64,000 nt of DNA from Paracoccus alkanivorans (GTDB lineage Bacteria; Pseudomonadota; Alphaproteobacteria; Rhodobacterales; Rhodobacteraceae). Within the stretch, counting starts at the first letter, position 1. Every line of letters begins with the position of its first letter. Shown one piece after another: positions 54,146 to 63,122 of this stretch. Below the pieces are notes generated by a model. The model searched no databases. It worked only from the letters and a program-made list of their open reading frames with translations, and was not told where the DNA came from. Made by a program: the position numbers and the translations under genes. Location of the stretch: the NCBI RefSeq assembly GCF_003697785.1, contig NZ_QOKZ01000001.1, positions 1 through 64,000 on the forward strand, given 5' to 3'.

Positions 54146-54589
54146 GCGTTTCGCAAGGGCATATTCGACGAGGTTCAGAACGGGATCTTTGTCGGTGAAA
54201 GCCATGTGTTCCAGCTTGGACCTGGAAATGCGCAAAGGCTGTCGGCAACCACCCCCATCAGGTATCTCGATATCCCGCAATCCGTCACCGACGGTATGAA
54301 CCAAGCCTATGGCGGGCTGTTGGTGCCATTCGAAATTCCCGCCGGAACCTATAAAGGGCAGGATAAAGCGGTCCAGACCCTTGGATTGGCGCAGGTGGTG
54401 TTTACCGATGCGAATGCCGATGAGGATATGATCTACAGTTTCACGAAGAACTTCTGGGAGAATCTCGAAGCACTGCAGGAACAGAACTCGAGCTTTGCGG
54501 GAATCACCCCCGAGTTGGGAGCCAAGGATTACGGCGTTCCCATGCATCCGGGAGCCGAACGCTATTTCGAGGAAGCGAGTCTTCGTTGA
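54146..54589 (+). pseudogene. C-terminal fragment of a TAXI-family TRAP solute receptor
   Basis: Reads ATTPIRYLDIPQSVTDGMNQ, VPFEIPAGTYKGQDKAVQTL and GAKDYGVPMHPGAERYFEEA. These align with the end of the intact TAXI receptor at 56136 (MIPAGSYKG; SIPLHPGAEKYFSEKG) but differ at most positions, so it came from another TAXI gene. The N-terminal two-thirds are missing; the join to the hydrolase fragment is out of frame. Confidence 0.85.
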
Positions 54590-54732
54590 TGTAGTGGGGT
54601 TGGTTCGGTGCCTGCGGCGATTGATGCCACGCATTGCTCAGGGCGTATCCGGTTCTATCTGGATCGATCTTGGGTTCCCGTTCGGACGTATCTGTGATTC
54701 AGAATCTATACTGGGGAAGGAGACCGGCAAGG

Positions 54733-55110
54733 ATGACGAAACCTCGTTCGAATGGTTTTCGTAAGCGTGCGGTCTCTGCGATGCAGGCCGGCGAGAGTTG
54801 CCGGGCGGCGGGAACGCAGTTTTCGGTGACGCCATCAAGCATGGTGAAATGGACACAGCGCGCGCCCCGAACCGGCTCAGTGAGCCCGGCCAGATGGGCG
54901 GGCATCGCAAACCGGTACTTGAGCCGTATCGGAACTGGGTGCTGGATCAGGTTCGGCGCTGCCCGGAGTTGACGGTGAAAGGGCTGTGGACGCTGCTGGT
55001 CGAGCGTGGTGTGGAAGTCAGCCACGATACGGTCTGGCGGTTCCTGCGTGCCGGGTCGAACGCGCTCCTCGCGTTCTGGTTATTGCGCCCCACGCCAATG
55101 GTAACAGCAT
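54733..55110 (+). mobile_element. IS630-family transposase remnant
   Basis: Plus frames read MTKPRSNGFRKRAVSAMQAG, SCRAAGTQFSVTPSSMVKW, then after a frameshift near 54880 GQMGGHRKPVLEPYRNWVLD and LWTLLVERGVEVSHDTVWRF. This is the HTH and linker portion of an IS630-type transposase. The DDE catalytic domain is absent. Two events (frameshift, 3' loss) make it inactive. Confidence 0.8.
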
Positions 55111-55143
55111 GATCTTTGCCAAATGCCACAAGGGGTCTGACTG

Positions 55144-55880
55144 ATGCGGAACGTAAAGAAAATCGGGGTTATCGGTCTTGGAACCATCGCCACGGCACTG
55201 GTCGAGGGGATTGTTGGCGATAGGCATGACATCACCGTTTCGCCCCGTAGCAGGTAAAACTCCGCACGACTGGCCTCGCAGTTCAAGAATGTTGCGGTGG
55301 CGGAAAATCAGCAGATCACGGATACCTGTAAGATCATTTCCCTGGGACTGACGGCTGACGCCGCCAAGAACAACCTGCCATCGCTCCGCTTCCGGAATGG
55401 CCATCAGGTGGTGTCCCTGATGGCAGATCTAAATTTCGAAGCGGTAGCCAAGCTGGTCGCTCCGTCAAATATGGCCGCACGCATGATCCCCTTTCCGTCG
55501 ATCGCGACAGCAGGATCGCCAATACTGAACTATGGAGACCGCGCCCTGATCGACGACCTCTTCAGAGCATCGGATACGGTGTTCCCGCTAGATAGCGAAA
55601 CGGGTCTGGGAAGCTTTCTTTGCGCTCAGGCGGTGCGGTCTCCTGCCGTGCAGATGGTGAACGACGCGGCGGAATGGCTGGCGCAACATACATCCGACCG
55701 GACAAGGCAGAAACTTTCCTGCGGATGCTGGTCGGCACCAACCTGCTGGGGTCGCCCTGCGCCAAACTCTTGCGCGCCCTGGATACACCCGGCGGCTACA
55801 CTCAGCGCCTGAGGCAACACATGCTCGAAACGAGCCTGCGCGAGAACCTGCATTGGGGTCTCGACGATCTTCTCGAATGA
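55144..55880 (+). pseudogene. Pyrroline-5-carboxylate reductase-like (ProC family) gene, broken
   Basis: ATG 55144 begins VKKIGVIGLGTIATALVEGI, the Rossmann motif of ProC. TAA at 55255-55257 interrupts codon 38; the same frame resumes with ITDTCKIISLGLTADAAKNN and MIPFPSIATAGSPIL. A frameshift near 55690 moves the end to RPDKAETFLRMLVGTNLLGS and DTPGGYTQRLRQHMLE. With one nonsense and one frameshift the gene is dead, although GTG 55297 could restart a partial product. Confidence 0.85.
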
Positions 55881-56135
55881 CCATCCCATGGACCTTCGGG
55901 CTCCGGGAGCACGGAAACCTCTTGCCGTTGCCGCCCTGTCCATGAAAAGCTTCGCAAGCGGTAAGTGGTATGATTGGATGGGCGTTCCCGGGATGGACCA
56001 ATCAGGTTTGCAAGGTAAAAAATCGGGATGAAGAGCATTCCAGGATCATGCCGGCTTTCGCGGATCGGTTGCTGGCCCTTGACGGGCTCGGCCGCATTGA
56101 ATGATAGGAAACAAACTTCACAAGGAGGACAATCC

Positions 56136-57116
56136 ATGACATTTTCCCGCCGCCGGTTTCTCGGCACTACCGCTGCGGCCACTCTGGCCGGGCTCGCATC
56201 CGCTCCCGCCCTTGCCCAGAACCGGGTCTTTTTCGGCATCGCCACCGGCGGCACGGGGGGCACCTATTACCCGCTTGGCGGGATGCTGGCACAGCTGATT
56301 TCAAACACTGCGGAAATGCCCGACAGCCGGATCTCGGCCACCGCGGAAACCGGCAACGCCTCGGTCGCGAACGCACAGTTGCTGGGCCGCAGCGAGATCG
56401 AATCCGCTTTCATCGCCGCCGACATCCTCGATGCCGCCTATCGCGGCGTGAACCAGTTCGAGGATGGCGCGCTCGACAACCTGCGGGCCATCGGCGCGCT
56501 TTATCCGGAAACCGTGCAGCTGGTGGTCCGCGCCGACAGCGGTATCGAGACATTCGAGGATATCAAGGGCAAGTCCGTCTCTTCCGGTTCGCCGGGCTCG
56601 GGCCAGTGGCAGCTGTTGGGCGATCTGCTGGAGGCCCATGGCATGACCCGCGAGGACGTATCCGAGGATTATTCCTCGTTTGCGCAGTCGGTGGACAAGA
56701 TCAAGGACGGCAATCTCGACGCCTCACTGATCACCGCCGGCCTGCCGACCTCGTCGGTGACCGACCTCGCCAACGGCCACGACATCCGCATCGTGCCGCT
56801 GGCCGGCCCGGCCATCGCCAAGCTGCAAGAGGCCCAACCCTATTACGCGAATGCAATGATCCCCGCGGGCAGCTACAAGGGGGTCGAGGCAGATGTCGAA
56901 ACCCTCGCTGTGCGTGCGATCTGGGCCACCCATGCGGAGGTGCCGGAAGACCTGATCTACGCGGTGACCAAGGCGCTTTACGAAAACACCGAGACGCTGG
57001 GCCAGGTCCACCCGATGGGCAAGCAGATCTCGCTCGACAAGGCGCAGGAAAGCATCTCGATCCCCCTCCATCCGGGCGCCGAAAAATATTTCTCGGAAAA
57101 GGGCGCAACCAAGTAA
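56136..57116 (+). CDS. TAXI family TRAP transporter solute receptor
   Basis: A 326-aa periplasmic receptor with a twin-arginine-type leader (SRRRFLGTTAAATLAGLASA). Family motifs: FFGIATGGTGGTYYPLGGML, RISATAETGNASVANAQLLG, GSPGSGQWQLLGDLLEAHGM and HPGAEKYFSEKG. TAXI receptors bind small organic anions such as glutamate or dicarboxylates for the TRAP membrane unit. Start ATG 56136 behind AAGGAGG. Its stop overlaps the next ATG (TAATG). An intact counterpart of the fragment at 54146. Confidence 0.94.
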   Translation: MTFSRRRFLGTTAAATLAGLASAPALAQNRVFFGIATGGTGGTYYPLGGMLAQLISNTAEMPDSRISATAETGNASVANAQLLGRSEIESAFIAADILDAAYRGVNQFEDGALDNLRAIGALYPETVQLVVRADSGIETFEDIKGKSVSSGSPGSGQWQLLGDLLEAHGMTREDVSEDYSSFAQSVDKIKDGNLDASLITAGLPTSSVTDLANGHDIRIVPLAGPAIAKLQEAQPYYANAMIPAGSYKGVEADVETLAVRAIWATHAEVPEDLIYAVTKALYENTETLGQVHPMGKQISLDKAQESISIPLHPGAEKYFSEKGATK

Positions 57117-57619
57117 TGCTCCTACGCAGGAAACTGCGAATTCGCGGGATGGCGGCACTGGCCGCCATCTCGTGTACGCCCCTTGCAATCCAACCGGGTC
57201 TTGCGGACGGGGGCGAATGGCTGTGCCTGTCCGAAACCCGTGGAAACGGGCCCGAAGTCGCGCGGCTTCCATTGAAACCGGACGGCATCTTTTCACTGAG
57301 CTTCATTCACTCGGTATCGGATACCCCGGTCACTGACATTTATCGCGTCGAGGATGGCAAAATCGAGCAGATCGCCGAAATTTTCGAGGCACATGGTGCC
57401 GGTCTGCCTTCGATCGCCGATGATGTCGGTGCGACCGGCTGGCGCCATGAAAACGGCAGGTTCATCATCGAGATGACCCGCCCCACCGGCCCCATTCCAC
57501 TGCGCATCCAGGCGCAGTTCGAGAACACGCTTCATGTTGCCGGAACCGATCTGCCACTGGCCGATTTGGGCTATTCGGCACTGACCCTTGCCCGCTGCGA
57601 CGAGGAGAGACCGCATTGA
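57116..57619 (+). CDS. DUF1850 protein, TRAP accessory
   Basis: A 167-aa protein with a probable signal peptide (about 1-30). Core features: FSLSFIHSVSDTPVTDIYRV and EIFEAHGAGLPSIADD. DUF1850 genes commonly sit between TAXI receptors and fused TRAP permeases. ATG 57116 overlaps the receptor stop; its own stop overlaps the permease TTG. Precise function unknown. Confidence 0.9.
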   Translation: MLLRRKLRIRGMAALAAISCTPLAIQPGLADGGEWLCLSETRGNGPEVARLPLKPDGIFSLSFIHSVSDTPVTDIYRVEDGKIEQIAEIFEAHGAGLPSIADDVGATGWRHENGRFIIEMTRPTGPIPLRIQAQFENTLHVAGTDLPLADLGYSALTLARCDEERPH

Positions 57620-59850
57620 CCAACGAGAAATCCCCGACCGAAACACGCGGTGACGCACCAATGGAGGCCGATCGCGAACTCACTGCCGACGAGGTGGAGG
57701 CACTTGTCCGGGAATACGACTCCGAGTCGAATTTCCGGAACCTGATCGGTCCCACGGCAATGATCGTCACGCTGGCCTCGGTGGCCCTGTCGCTGTTTCA
57801 TGTCTATACGGCGGGTTTCGGGCTGCTGAACGAGGTGATGCACCGGACCATCCACCTGACTTTCGTGATGGGGCTCATCTTCCTGGTATTTCCGCGCAAG
57901 CGGGCACATCCGACCGGGCGGCTCTGGGTGGAGTCGCTGATCTTTGCGGGATTCTATCTCTATCTGCTGTACAGCCTGACCCAGACATTGCCTGCGAGCC
58001 CGCTTAAGCTGGTGTTCTCCGGCATCATGCTGGCGCTGATCACACTGACCCTGCCGCTCAATCGGCGCGAGGCCGATCCGGGCAAGGTCGCATTACGCGA
58101 CTGGGTCTTTGCCGCGTTCGGTGCGGGATTCTCTGCCTATCTGACGATATTCTTCAAGCATATCTTCATCGACAATGTCGGCAACCCGCCAGAACCGGTC
58201 TACATGATGGGCCTCGTCGCGATCGTCATGACGCTCGAAGCCACTCGCCGGACGATGGGACCAATGCTGGCCTATATTGGCATCGGCTGCCTGCTCTATG
58301 CACTGCTGGGGCCTTATCTCCCGGGAATCCTGGCGCATCGCGGCTATGGCATCACCCGCATTATTAATCATCTCTTCGTCGGCACCGAAGGAATCTACGG
58401 CGTCGCAGTGGGCGTGGTGGCAACCTATGTGTTCCACTTCGTGCTGTTCGGCATTCTTGCACAGATGAGCGGGCTGGGGCAGTTGTTCATCGACCTGGCC
58501 ACGATCATCGCGGGCCGCGCCTCGGGCGGTTCGGCCAAGGTATCGGTGGTGTCGTCGGGCTTCTTCGGGATGATCTCGGGCTCGCCCATCGCCAACACCG
58601 TGACAACCGGCGCCTTCACCATCCCGCTGATGAAGAAATCCGGGTTTTCGGGCCGTTTTGCCGGTGCGGTGGAAGCCTCAGCCTCTTGCGGCGGGCAGGT
58701 GACGCCACCGATCATGGGAGCCTCGGCCTTCGTCATGACGGAAATGCTGGGCGTGCCCTATAACGAGTTGATCCTCATCGCCATCGTTCCCGCCGCCTTC
58801 CACTACATCGCCGTCCTGCTGATGGTGCATCTCGAAGCCAAACGGCTGGGGCTGCAAGGGCTGTCCGCTGACAAGATCCCGCAATTCGGCGCGGTTCTGG
58901 CCAAATCATGGCATCTTTTCGTTCCTCTCGGGGTGATGGTGGTAATGCTGCTGATGCAGTATACACCCTTCCTGGCCGCGTTCTGGGGCATCATCCTGAC
59001 CATCGCCTTTTCTTACGTGCCAATGCTGATGCATGCGCTTGGCAACCGGACGATGGACACCTCCACCGTGCTGACACCGCCACGGCTGATACGGGGCTTC
59101 GAGGACGGGGCGAAATTCGCGCTGGCGATCGGTGCGGCCTGTGCCTGCGTGGGCTTCCTGCTGGGCATGACCACGCTGACCGGGCTGGGTTTCAAATTCT
59201 CCGCGGCGGTGGTGCAACTGGCACATGACGTCGCGGGCTTCGTGATCGGACTCGACTTCACCGGCCTGCTTTCCGAAAACGGAATGGCGCTGTTCTTCGG
59301 CCTGATCTTCGTGGCCATTGCCTGCATCATCATGGGCGCGGGGATTCCCACCACACCGACCTATATCATCCTTGCCTCGATCGCGGCCCCGGCACTGACC
59401 GAATTCGACGTGCCGCTCATAGCCACGCATTTCTTCGTGTTCTACTTCGGAGTGCTGGCCGATGTGACGCCTCCGGTCGCGCTTGCCGCCTATGCGGCGG
59501 CCGGCCTCGCAAGAAGTGAGCCGATGACAACCGGCACGACGGCGTTTCGACTGTCGATGGGCAAGGCGCTGGTGCCCTTCATGTTCGTCTATGCCCCCAG
59601 CCTGCTGTTCGTCGACTTCACCCCGCTCGAATTCATCACCGCGCTATTGTCTGGCCTGCTGGGCATAGTGGCGCTGTCGGCGGCCTATATCGGCTGGTTC
59701 CGCCGGGATCTCGTGCTGCTCGAAAAGATCCTCCTGACATTGGGCGGGCTTTTCCTGATCTCGACGCATTGGGGCGCGATCACGGTCGGCGCACTCATCG
59801 TTCTTGCCGTACTGCTGCGGCCGATATCGGGCCGAGTTTCGGCAAGTTGA
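57616..59850 (+). CDS. Fused TRAP transporter permease (DctQM type)
   Basis: A 744-aa membrane protein. The N-terminal ~190 residues form the small four-helix unit, then ~14 helices form the large DctM-like unit (TEGIYGVAVGVVATYVFHFV; GGSAKVSVVSSGFFGMISGS; GGQVTPPIMGASAFVMTEML; FGVLADVTPPVALAAYAAAG). These are diagnostic for the fused 4TM/12TM TRAP class that partners TAXI receptors. TTG 57616 overlaps the DUF1850 stop (TTGA) with GAGGAGAG upstream; ATG 57661 is an alternative. Confidence 0.93.
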   Translation: MTNEKSPTETRGDAPMEADRELTADEVEALVREYDSESNFRNLIGPTAMIVTLASVALSLFHVYTAGFGLLNEVMHRTIHLTFVMGLIFLVFPRKRAHPTGRLWVESLIFAGFYLYLLYSLTQTLPASPLKLVFSGIMLALITLTLPLNRREADPGKVALRDWVFAAFGAGFSAYLTIFFKHIFIDNVGNPPEPVYMMGLVAIVMTLEATRRTMGPMLAYIGIGCLLYALLGPYLPGILAHRGYGITRIINHLFVGTEGIYGVAVGVVATYVFHFVLFGILAQMSGLGQLFIDLATIIAGRASGGSAKVSVVSSGFFGMISGSPIANTVTTGAFTIPLMKKSGFSGRFAGAVEASASCGGQVTPPIMGASAFVMTEMLGVPYNELILIAIVPAAFHYIAVLLMVHLEAKRLGLQGLSADKIPQFGAVLAKSWHLFVPLGVMVVMLLMQYTPFLAAFWGIILTIAFSYVPMLMHALGNRTMDTSTVLTPPRLIRGFEDGAKFALAIGAACACVGFLLGMTTLTGLGFKFSAAVVQLAHDVAGFVIGLDFTGLLSENGMALFFGLIFVAIACIIMGAGIPTTPTYIILASIAAPALTEFDVPLIATHFFVFYFGVLADVTPPVALAAYAAAGLARSEPMTTGTTAFRLSMGKALVPFMFVYAPSLLFVDFTPLEFITALLSGLLGIVALSAAYIGWFRRDLVLLEKILLTLGGLFLISTHWGAITVGALIVLAVLLRPISGRVSAS

Positions 59851-59941
59851 GATCAGTTGCCGTTCTCAAGTTGAAGCCCTGAAGCTCTGTCGCCGGGGCT
59901 GGTTCATTATTATGTTTAGATTCAGCTGGGTATTCGGCTTG

Positions 59942-61209
59942 TTACTCACCTCCTGGGCCGAACTTCGAGAGGTGCTCCGCAGGCATCGACATGTTGATCC
60001 GAAAGAAGATAAACGTGGTCGCCAGCGCATTGGCCATCTGCAGTCGATCCGCCTCGGCCATCTCCATGTTCCTCGCGGGTGATGGACCGGAAGTCCATGT
60101 TCGGGCAGCAGCGCGGTTTCGAGGCCAGGCTCGGCAGGTGAGCTTCATGCCTCCGTATTTGGCGGTGCCCCTGCCGATCGGCGCCCGGTTCGGGTCGGAA
60201 TAATCTCGACGAAACTGCCTCAGTGTCTGACATTCAGGGCAGATATATTGATTGTTCTCCGCGTCCCATTCGAAGCCGGCCCGGGTCCAAGTGCCGTCGC
60301 TGCGGCCGGATTTGTCGAAAACCGGGATGTGCGGCGCGATCTTGCGGTCGACCAGCGAGCCCAGCATCGGCCCTGTGCCGTAGGCGGTGTCCGCGATCAG
60401 CCGTTCGGGATGCAGGTCGAAACTGGCCTTCACCCGGTCCAGCATAGTCTTGGTTGATCTGACCTCGGCCTGTCGGATCGATCGCGTGGTCTCGACATCG
60501 ACGATCACACCGTGGTCCGTGTCGATCAGGTAGTTGTCGGAATAGCTGAAGAATGCCGGCCCCTTGCGTGCTGCGGTCCACTGGCTTGCCGGGTCAGCAT
60601 GCGAGATAAACTTTGGCTCAACCTCGCTGGCGGCGCCGAAAGCGGCCTCATTCGGGGTATCGGGATATTCCCGAACGGCTCGGGAGGCATCGGTCGGGTC
60701 GAGCCGTGCCACGTCCCAGTCTTTCTTCGGCGTCGAGTTCTGCTTGTTCGCATCCGCCTCGATCAGGCTGGCGTCAACCGCCATGCGCTCGCTGCTGGCC
60801 AGGCCTTCCTCGATACAGCGCCCACCGTCATCTCGAACAAATTCCGCAGCAACCCGCTGTTGCGGAACCGGCCGTGGCGGTTCCTGGAGAAGGTGGAGTG
60901 ATCAGGGCCCCTGTCCGAGAGATCGAGGCGGCAGAACCAGCGATACGCCAGGTTCGGATGCACCTCTTCGCACAGGCGAAGTTCGGGCCGGATGCCGAAG
61001 CAGTATCCAACCAACAGCATCCGGACCAGCAGTTCCGGATCAACGGAAGGGCGGCCCGTGTGGCTGTAGAAATCCGCCAGGTCAGCGCGGATGTCGGTCG
61101 GGTCGACAAACCGATCAAGGGACCGAAGAAAGTGATCCTGAGGGATTAGGTCTTCCAGCGAGAACTCGTAGAACAGCGCCGGCTGCGCCTCCTGCCTCAG
61201 TCCCATCAT
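59942..61209 (-). mobile_element. IS1182-like element, transposase frameshifted
   Basis: The minus strand encodes a DDE transposase in two frames. ATG 61209 begins MMGLRQEAQPALFYEFSLED and contains LVRMLLVGYCFGIRPELRLC and WFCRLDLSDRGPDHSTFSRN. The frame is lost near 60785 and resumes as MAVDASLIEADANKQNSTPK, HGVIVDVETTRSIRQAEVRS and LIADTAYGTGPMLGSLVDR. A further shift near 60100 disturbs the Cys cluster (KPRCCPNMDFRSITREEHG in another frame). No clear terminal inverted repeats were found. Inactive copy. Confidence 0.85.
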
Positions 61210-61382
61210 CGCCGATCCTCCCGCCCATTGCCGGAATTGAATCAGCGTGACGCCCCTCGATCAAGCGCGAGCTTTTCAACGGAATAATGCTATAAGCAGA
61301 CATCAAATCAAACACCAAAATGAGATTAGGTCTCTGCCAAAGGTACAGAGCTTGCCGGTCAACTTCCCGGCGATAAAGTGCA

Positions 61383-62078
61383 TCAAGAAGCGTCAATCCG
61401 GTCGACCGTTAAGGCAATGCCGTAATACTTGATACAACGCTGAAACCATTGCTCGACCGGATCTTCGATAGGAAGAAGGGATGCGCCCGTGCAAATACGA
61501 TGCCATTGCAAGCTTCCGAACAGGATATGGTCGGCAAATGCAGGCGCATTGCCCGCCATCCATTTCTGATCTCGCAAAATCTTCCGGATCGGGTCAAGTT
61601 TTTTGGGGAAGCGCTTTGCTTCACCCGTAGAACACTCCGCGATCTCTTCGATCTCCGCATCGAAGCGTTTTCGCCGCACCGCTCGAAAATGTTTCTGATC
61701 GGCAGGGGGCATCATGTCATGCATCTGTCGCACGACGATCACCGAAAGCGAAGGGTTCAGGACCGTATCGCAAAAATACTCGACCATGCGAGCCAACGCA
61801 TTCTGCCCATCGTGAGGGAAAAGGCTATTGCCGCTGTAAGCCTGCTCAAGATACAGGGCGATGCCGAAACTGTCGCCTTCGAGCCGGCCATGATCGTCCA
61901 GCACCGGAACACTGCTGAAACCTCCACCGGCGATCTGCCGAATATCTGCGAAGGAGACCGGGCGCAGATCGAAATCCAGCCCCTTGTGTTTTAACGCAAG
62001 GATCACCTTCCAGACATGAGGCGAATAATGCCGCAAACCATCCGCCGCGCAAAGACTGTAAACCGCCATTCCCGCCAT
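61383..62078 (-). CDS. Glutathione S-transferase family protein
   Basis: A 231-aa GST. The N-terminal thioredoxin fold carries HYSPHVWKVILALKHKGLDF, the cis-Pro motif FSSVPVLDDHGRLEGDSFGI and the helical C-terminal domain with WMAGNAPAFADHILFGSLQW. The ATG at 62078 shares one base with the LysR stop (TGATG), so the pair is translationally coupled. Substrate unknown; the family conjugates or isomerises electrophiles with glutathione. Confidence 0.9.
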   Translation of the reverse strand: MAGMAVYSLCAADGLRHYSPHVWKVILALKHKGLDFDLRPVSFADIRQIAGGGFSSVPVLDDHGRLEGDSFGIALYLEQAYSGNSLFPHDGQNALARMVEYFCDTVLNPSLSVIVVRQMHDMMPPADQKHFRAVRRKRFDAEIEEIAECSTGEAKRFPKKLDPIRKILRDQKWMAGNAPAFADHILFGSLQWHRICTGASLLPIEDPVEQWFQRCIKYYGIALTVDRIDAS

Positions 62079-63010
62079 CAGCGAACTCCGCCGACAAGCG
62101 TCGAAAGCTTGCCGAATTTCGGTTTCGGACGAACAGGCGCCGGAGCGTCGTCACCGCCATTCAGAATCGAGCGGATCACACCGACGACGGGATCATTGGC
62201 CCGTTCCACCAGATAGCCACACAGGATGCGGACGGATTGGCGCACCTCGGACAGCACGCTGATGCCGTTCTCCGGCTGCGCTGCGGCATGGACCACGCCG
62301 ATCCCGATCCCGTCCGCAATCAGTTTCCTTGTGACCGCCTCGTCGTCGACATGAATGATGCGGCGCGGGTGGAAATCATGCTCGGCAAAGAATCTGTCGG
62401 TAATCCGGCCGTAGCAGGACTGATCCGGCGGGCAGATGCAGGGCACGTCCTGCAAGACATTCAGATCACCGCCGCGCAGCCGTTCGGCATATTGCGGCGC
62501 GCCTGCCAGATAGACGCTGAAGCGCGTGATCTCGATTGCAGTCAGATCGGATTGCTCCTCTTCGGGCTCGACATAGAAGCCCGCATCGAGATAACCGTTC
62601 CGGATACCGCTGAGCACACTGGCGGAAGGGCCGCGATCAAGCTTGACCTCGAGCTCCGGGAACCGCGAATAAAGCTCGGTCAGCAACCTGCGCACAGTGT
62701 CCCGGCACGAACAGCGAGCGGCGCCGATGCGCAACTCGCCGGTCAGGGAACCGCGCACCCGGCTTGCCTCTTCCAGAAAACGCTGATGCTGCTCAAGAAG
62801 TTTCTCGGCCACCACCAGCAGGCGCGAACCGCTTCGCGTCACCGACATGCCACGGGAATTACGCTCGAAAAGCTTTACCTCGAGACTGTCCTCCATCGAT
62901 TTGATATGCGCACTGATGGCTGGCTGGCTTCGACAAAGAATCTCGGATGCACGGGTGATACTGCCCTCGCGGACGACCGTGACGAATGTTCGCAATTGAT
63001 TGATATCCAT
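62078..63010 (-). CDS. LysR family transcriptional regulator
   Basis: A 310-aa LTTR. HTH: MDINQLRTFVTVVREGSITR with CRSQPAISAHIKSMEDSLEV. Effector domain from ~92 (GELRIGAARCSCRDTVRRLL; LDAGFYVEPEEEQSDLTAIE; DGIGIGVVHAAAQPENGI). Start ATG 63010 (MDINQLRTF); the longer frame to 63226 overlaps the MFS gene and has no domain. Upstream of and coupled to the GST gene, which it probably controls; it is not divergent from a target as LysR genes usually are. Confidence 0.92.
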   Translation of the reverse strand: MDINQLRTFVTVVREGSITRASEILCRSQPAISAHIKSMEDSLEVKLFERNSRGMSVTRSGSRLLVVAEKLLEQHQRFLEEASRVRGSLTGELRIGAARCSCRDTVRRLLTELYSRFPELEVKLDRGPSASVLSGIRNGYLDAGFYVEPEEEQSDLTAIEITRFSVYLAGAPQYAERLRGGDLNVLQDVPCICPPDQSCYGRITDRFFAEHDFHPRRIIHVDDEAVTRKLIADGIGIGVVHAAAQPENGISVLSEVRQSVRILCGYLVERANDPVVGVIRSILNGGDDAPAPVRPKPKFGKLSTLVGGVR

Positions 63011-63122
63011 GCCAGAACCTCGGAAAATGCAGGGGACCTCAAAGAACCGCCAGGCTCCGCGTCTGCCTTGCAACAGGTGCTGGGTTGGAAACATTGACAA
63101 CATAGCAAAGTTGCTCGGCTGG

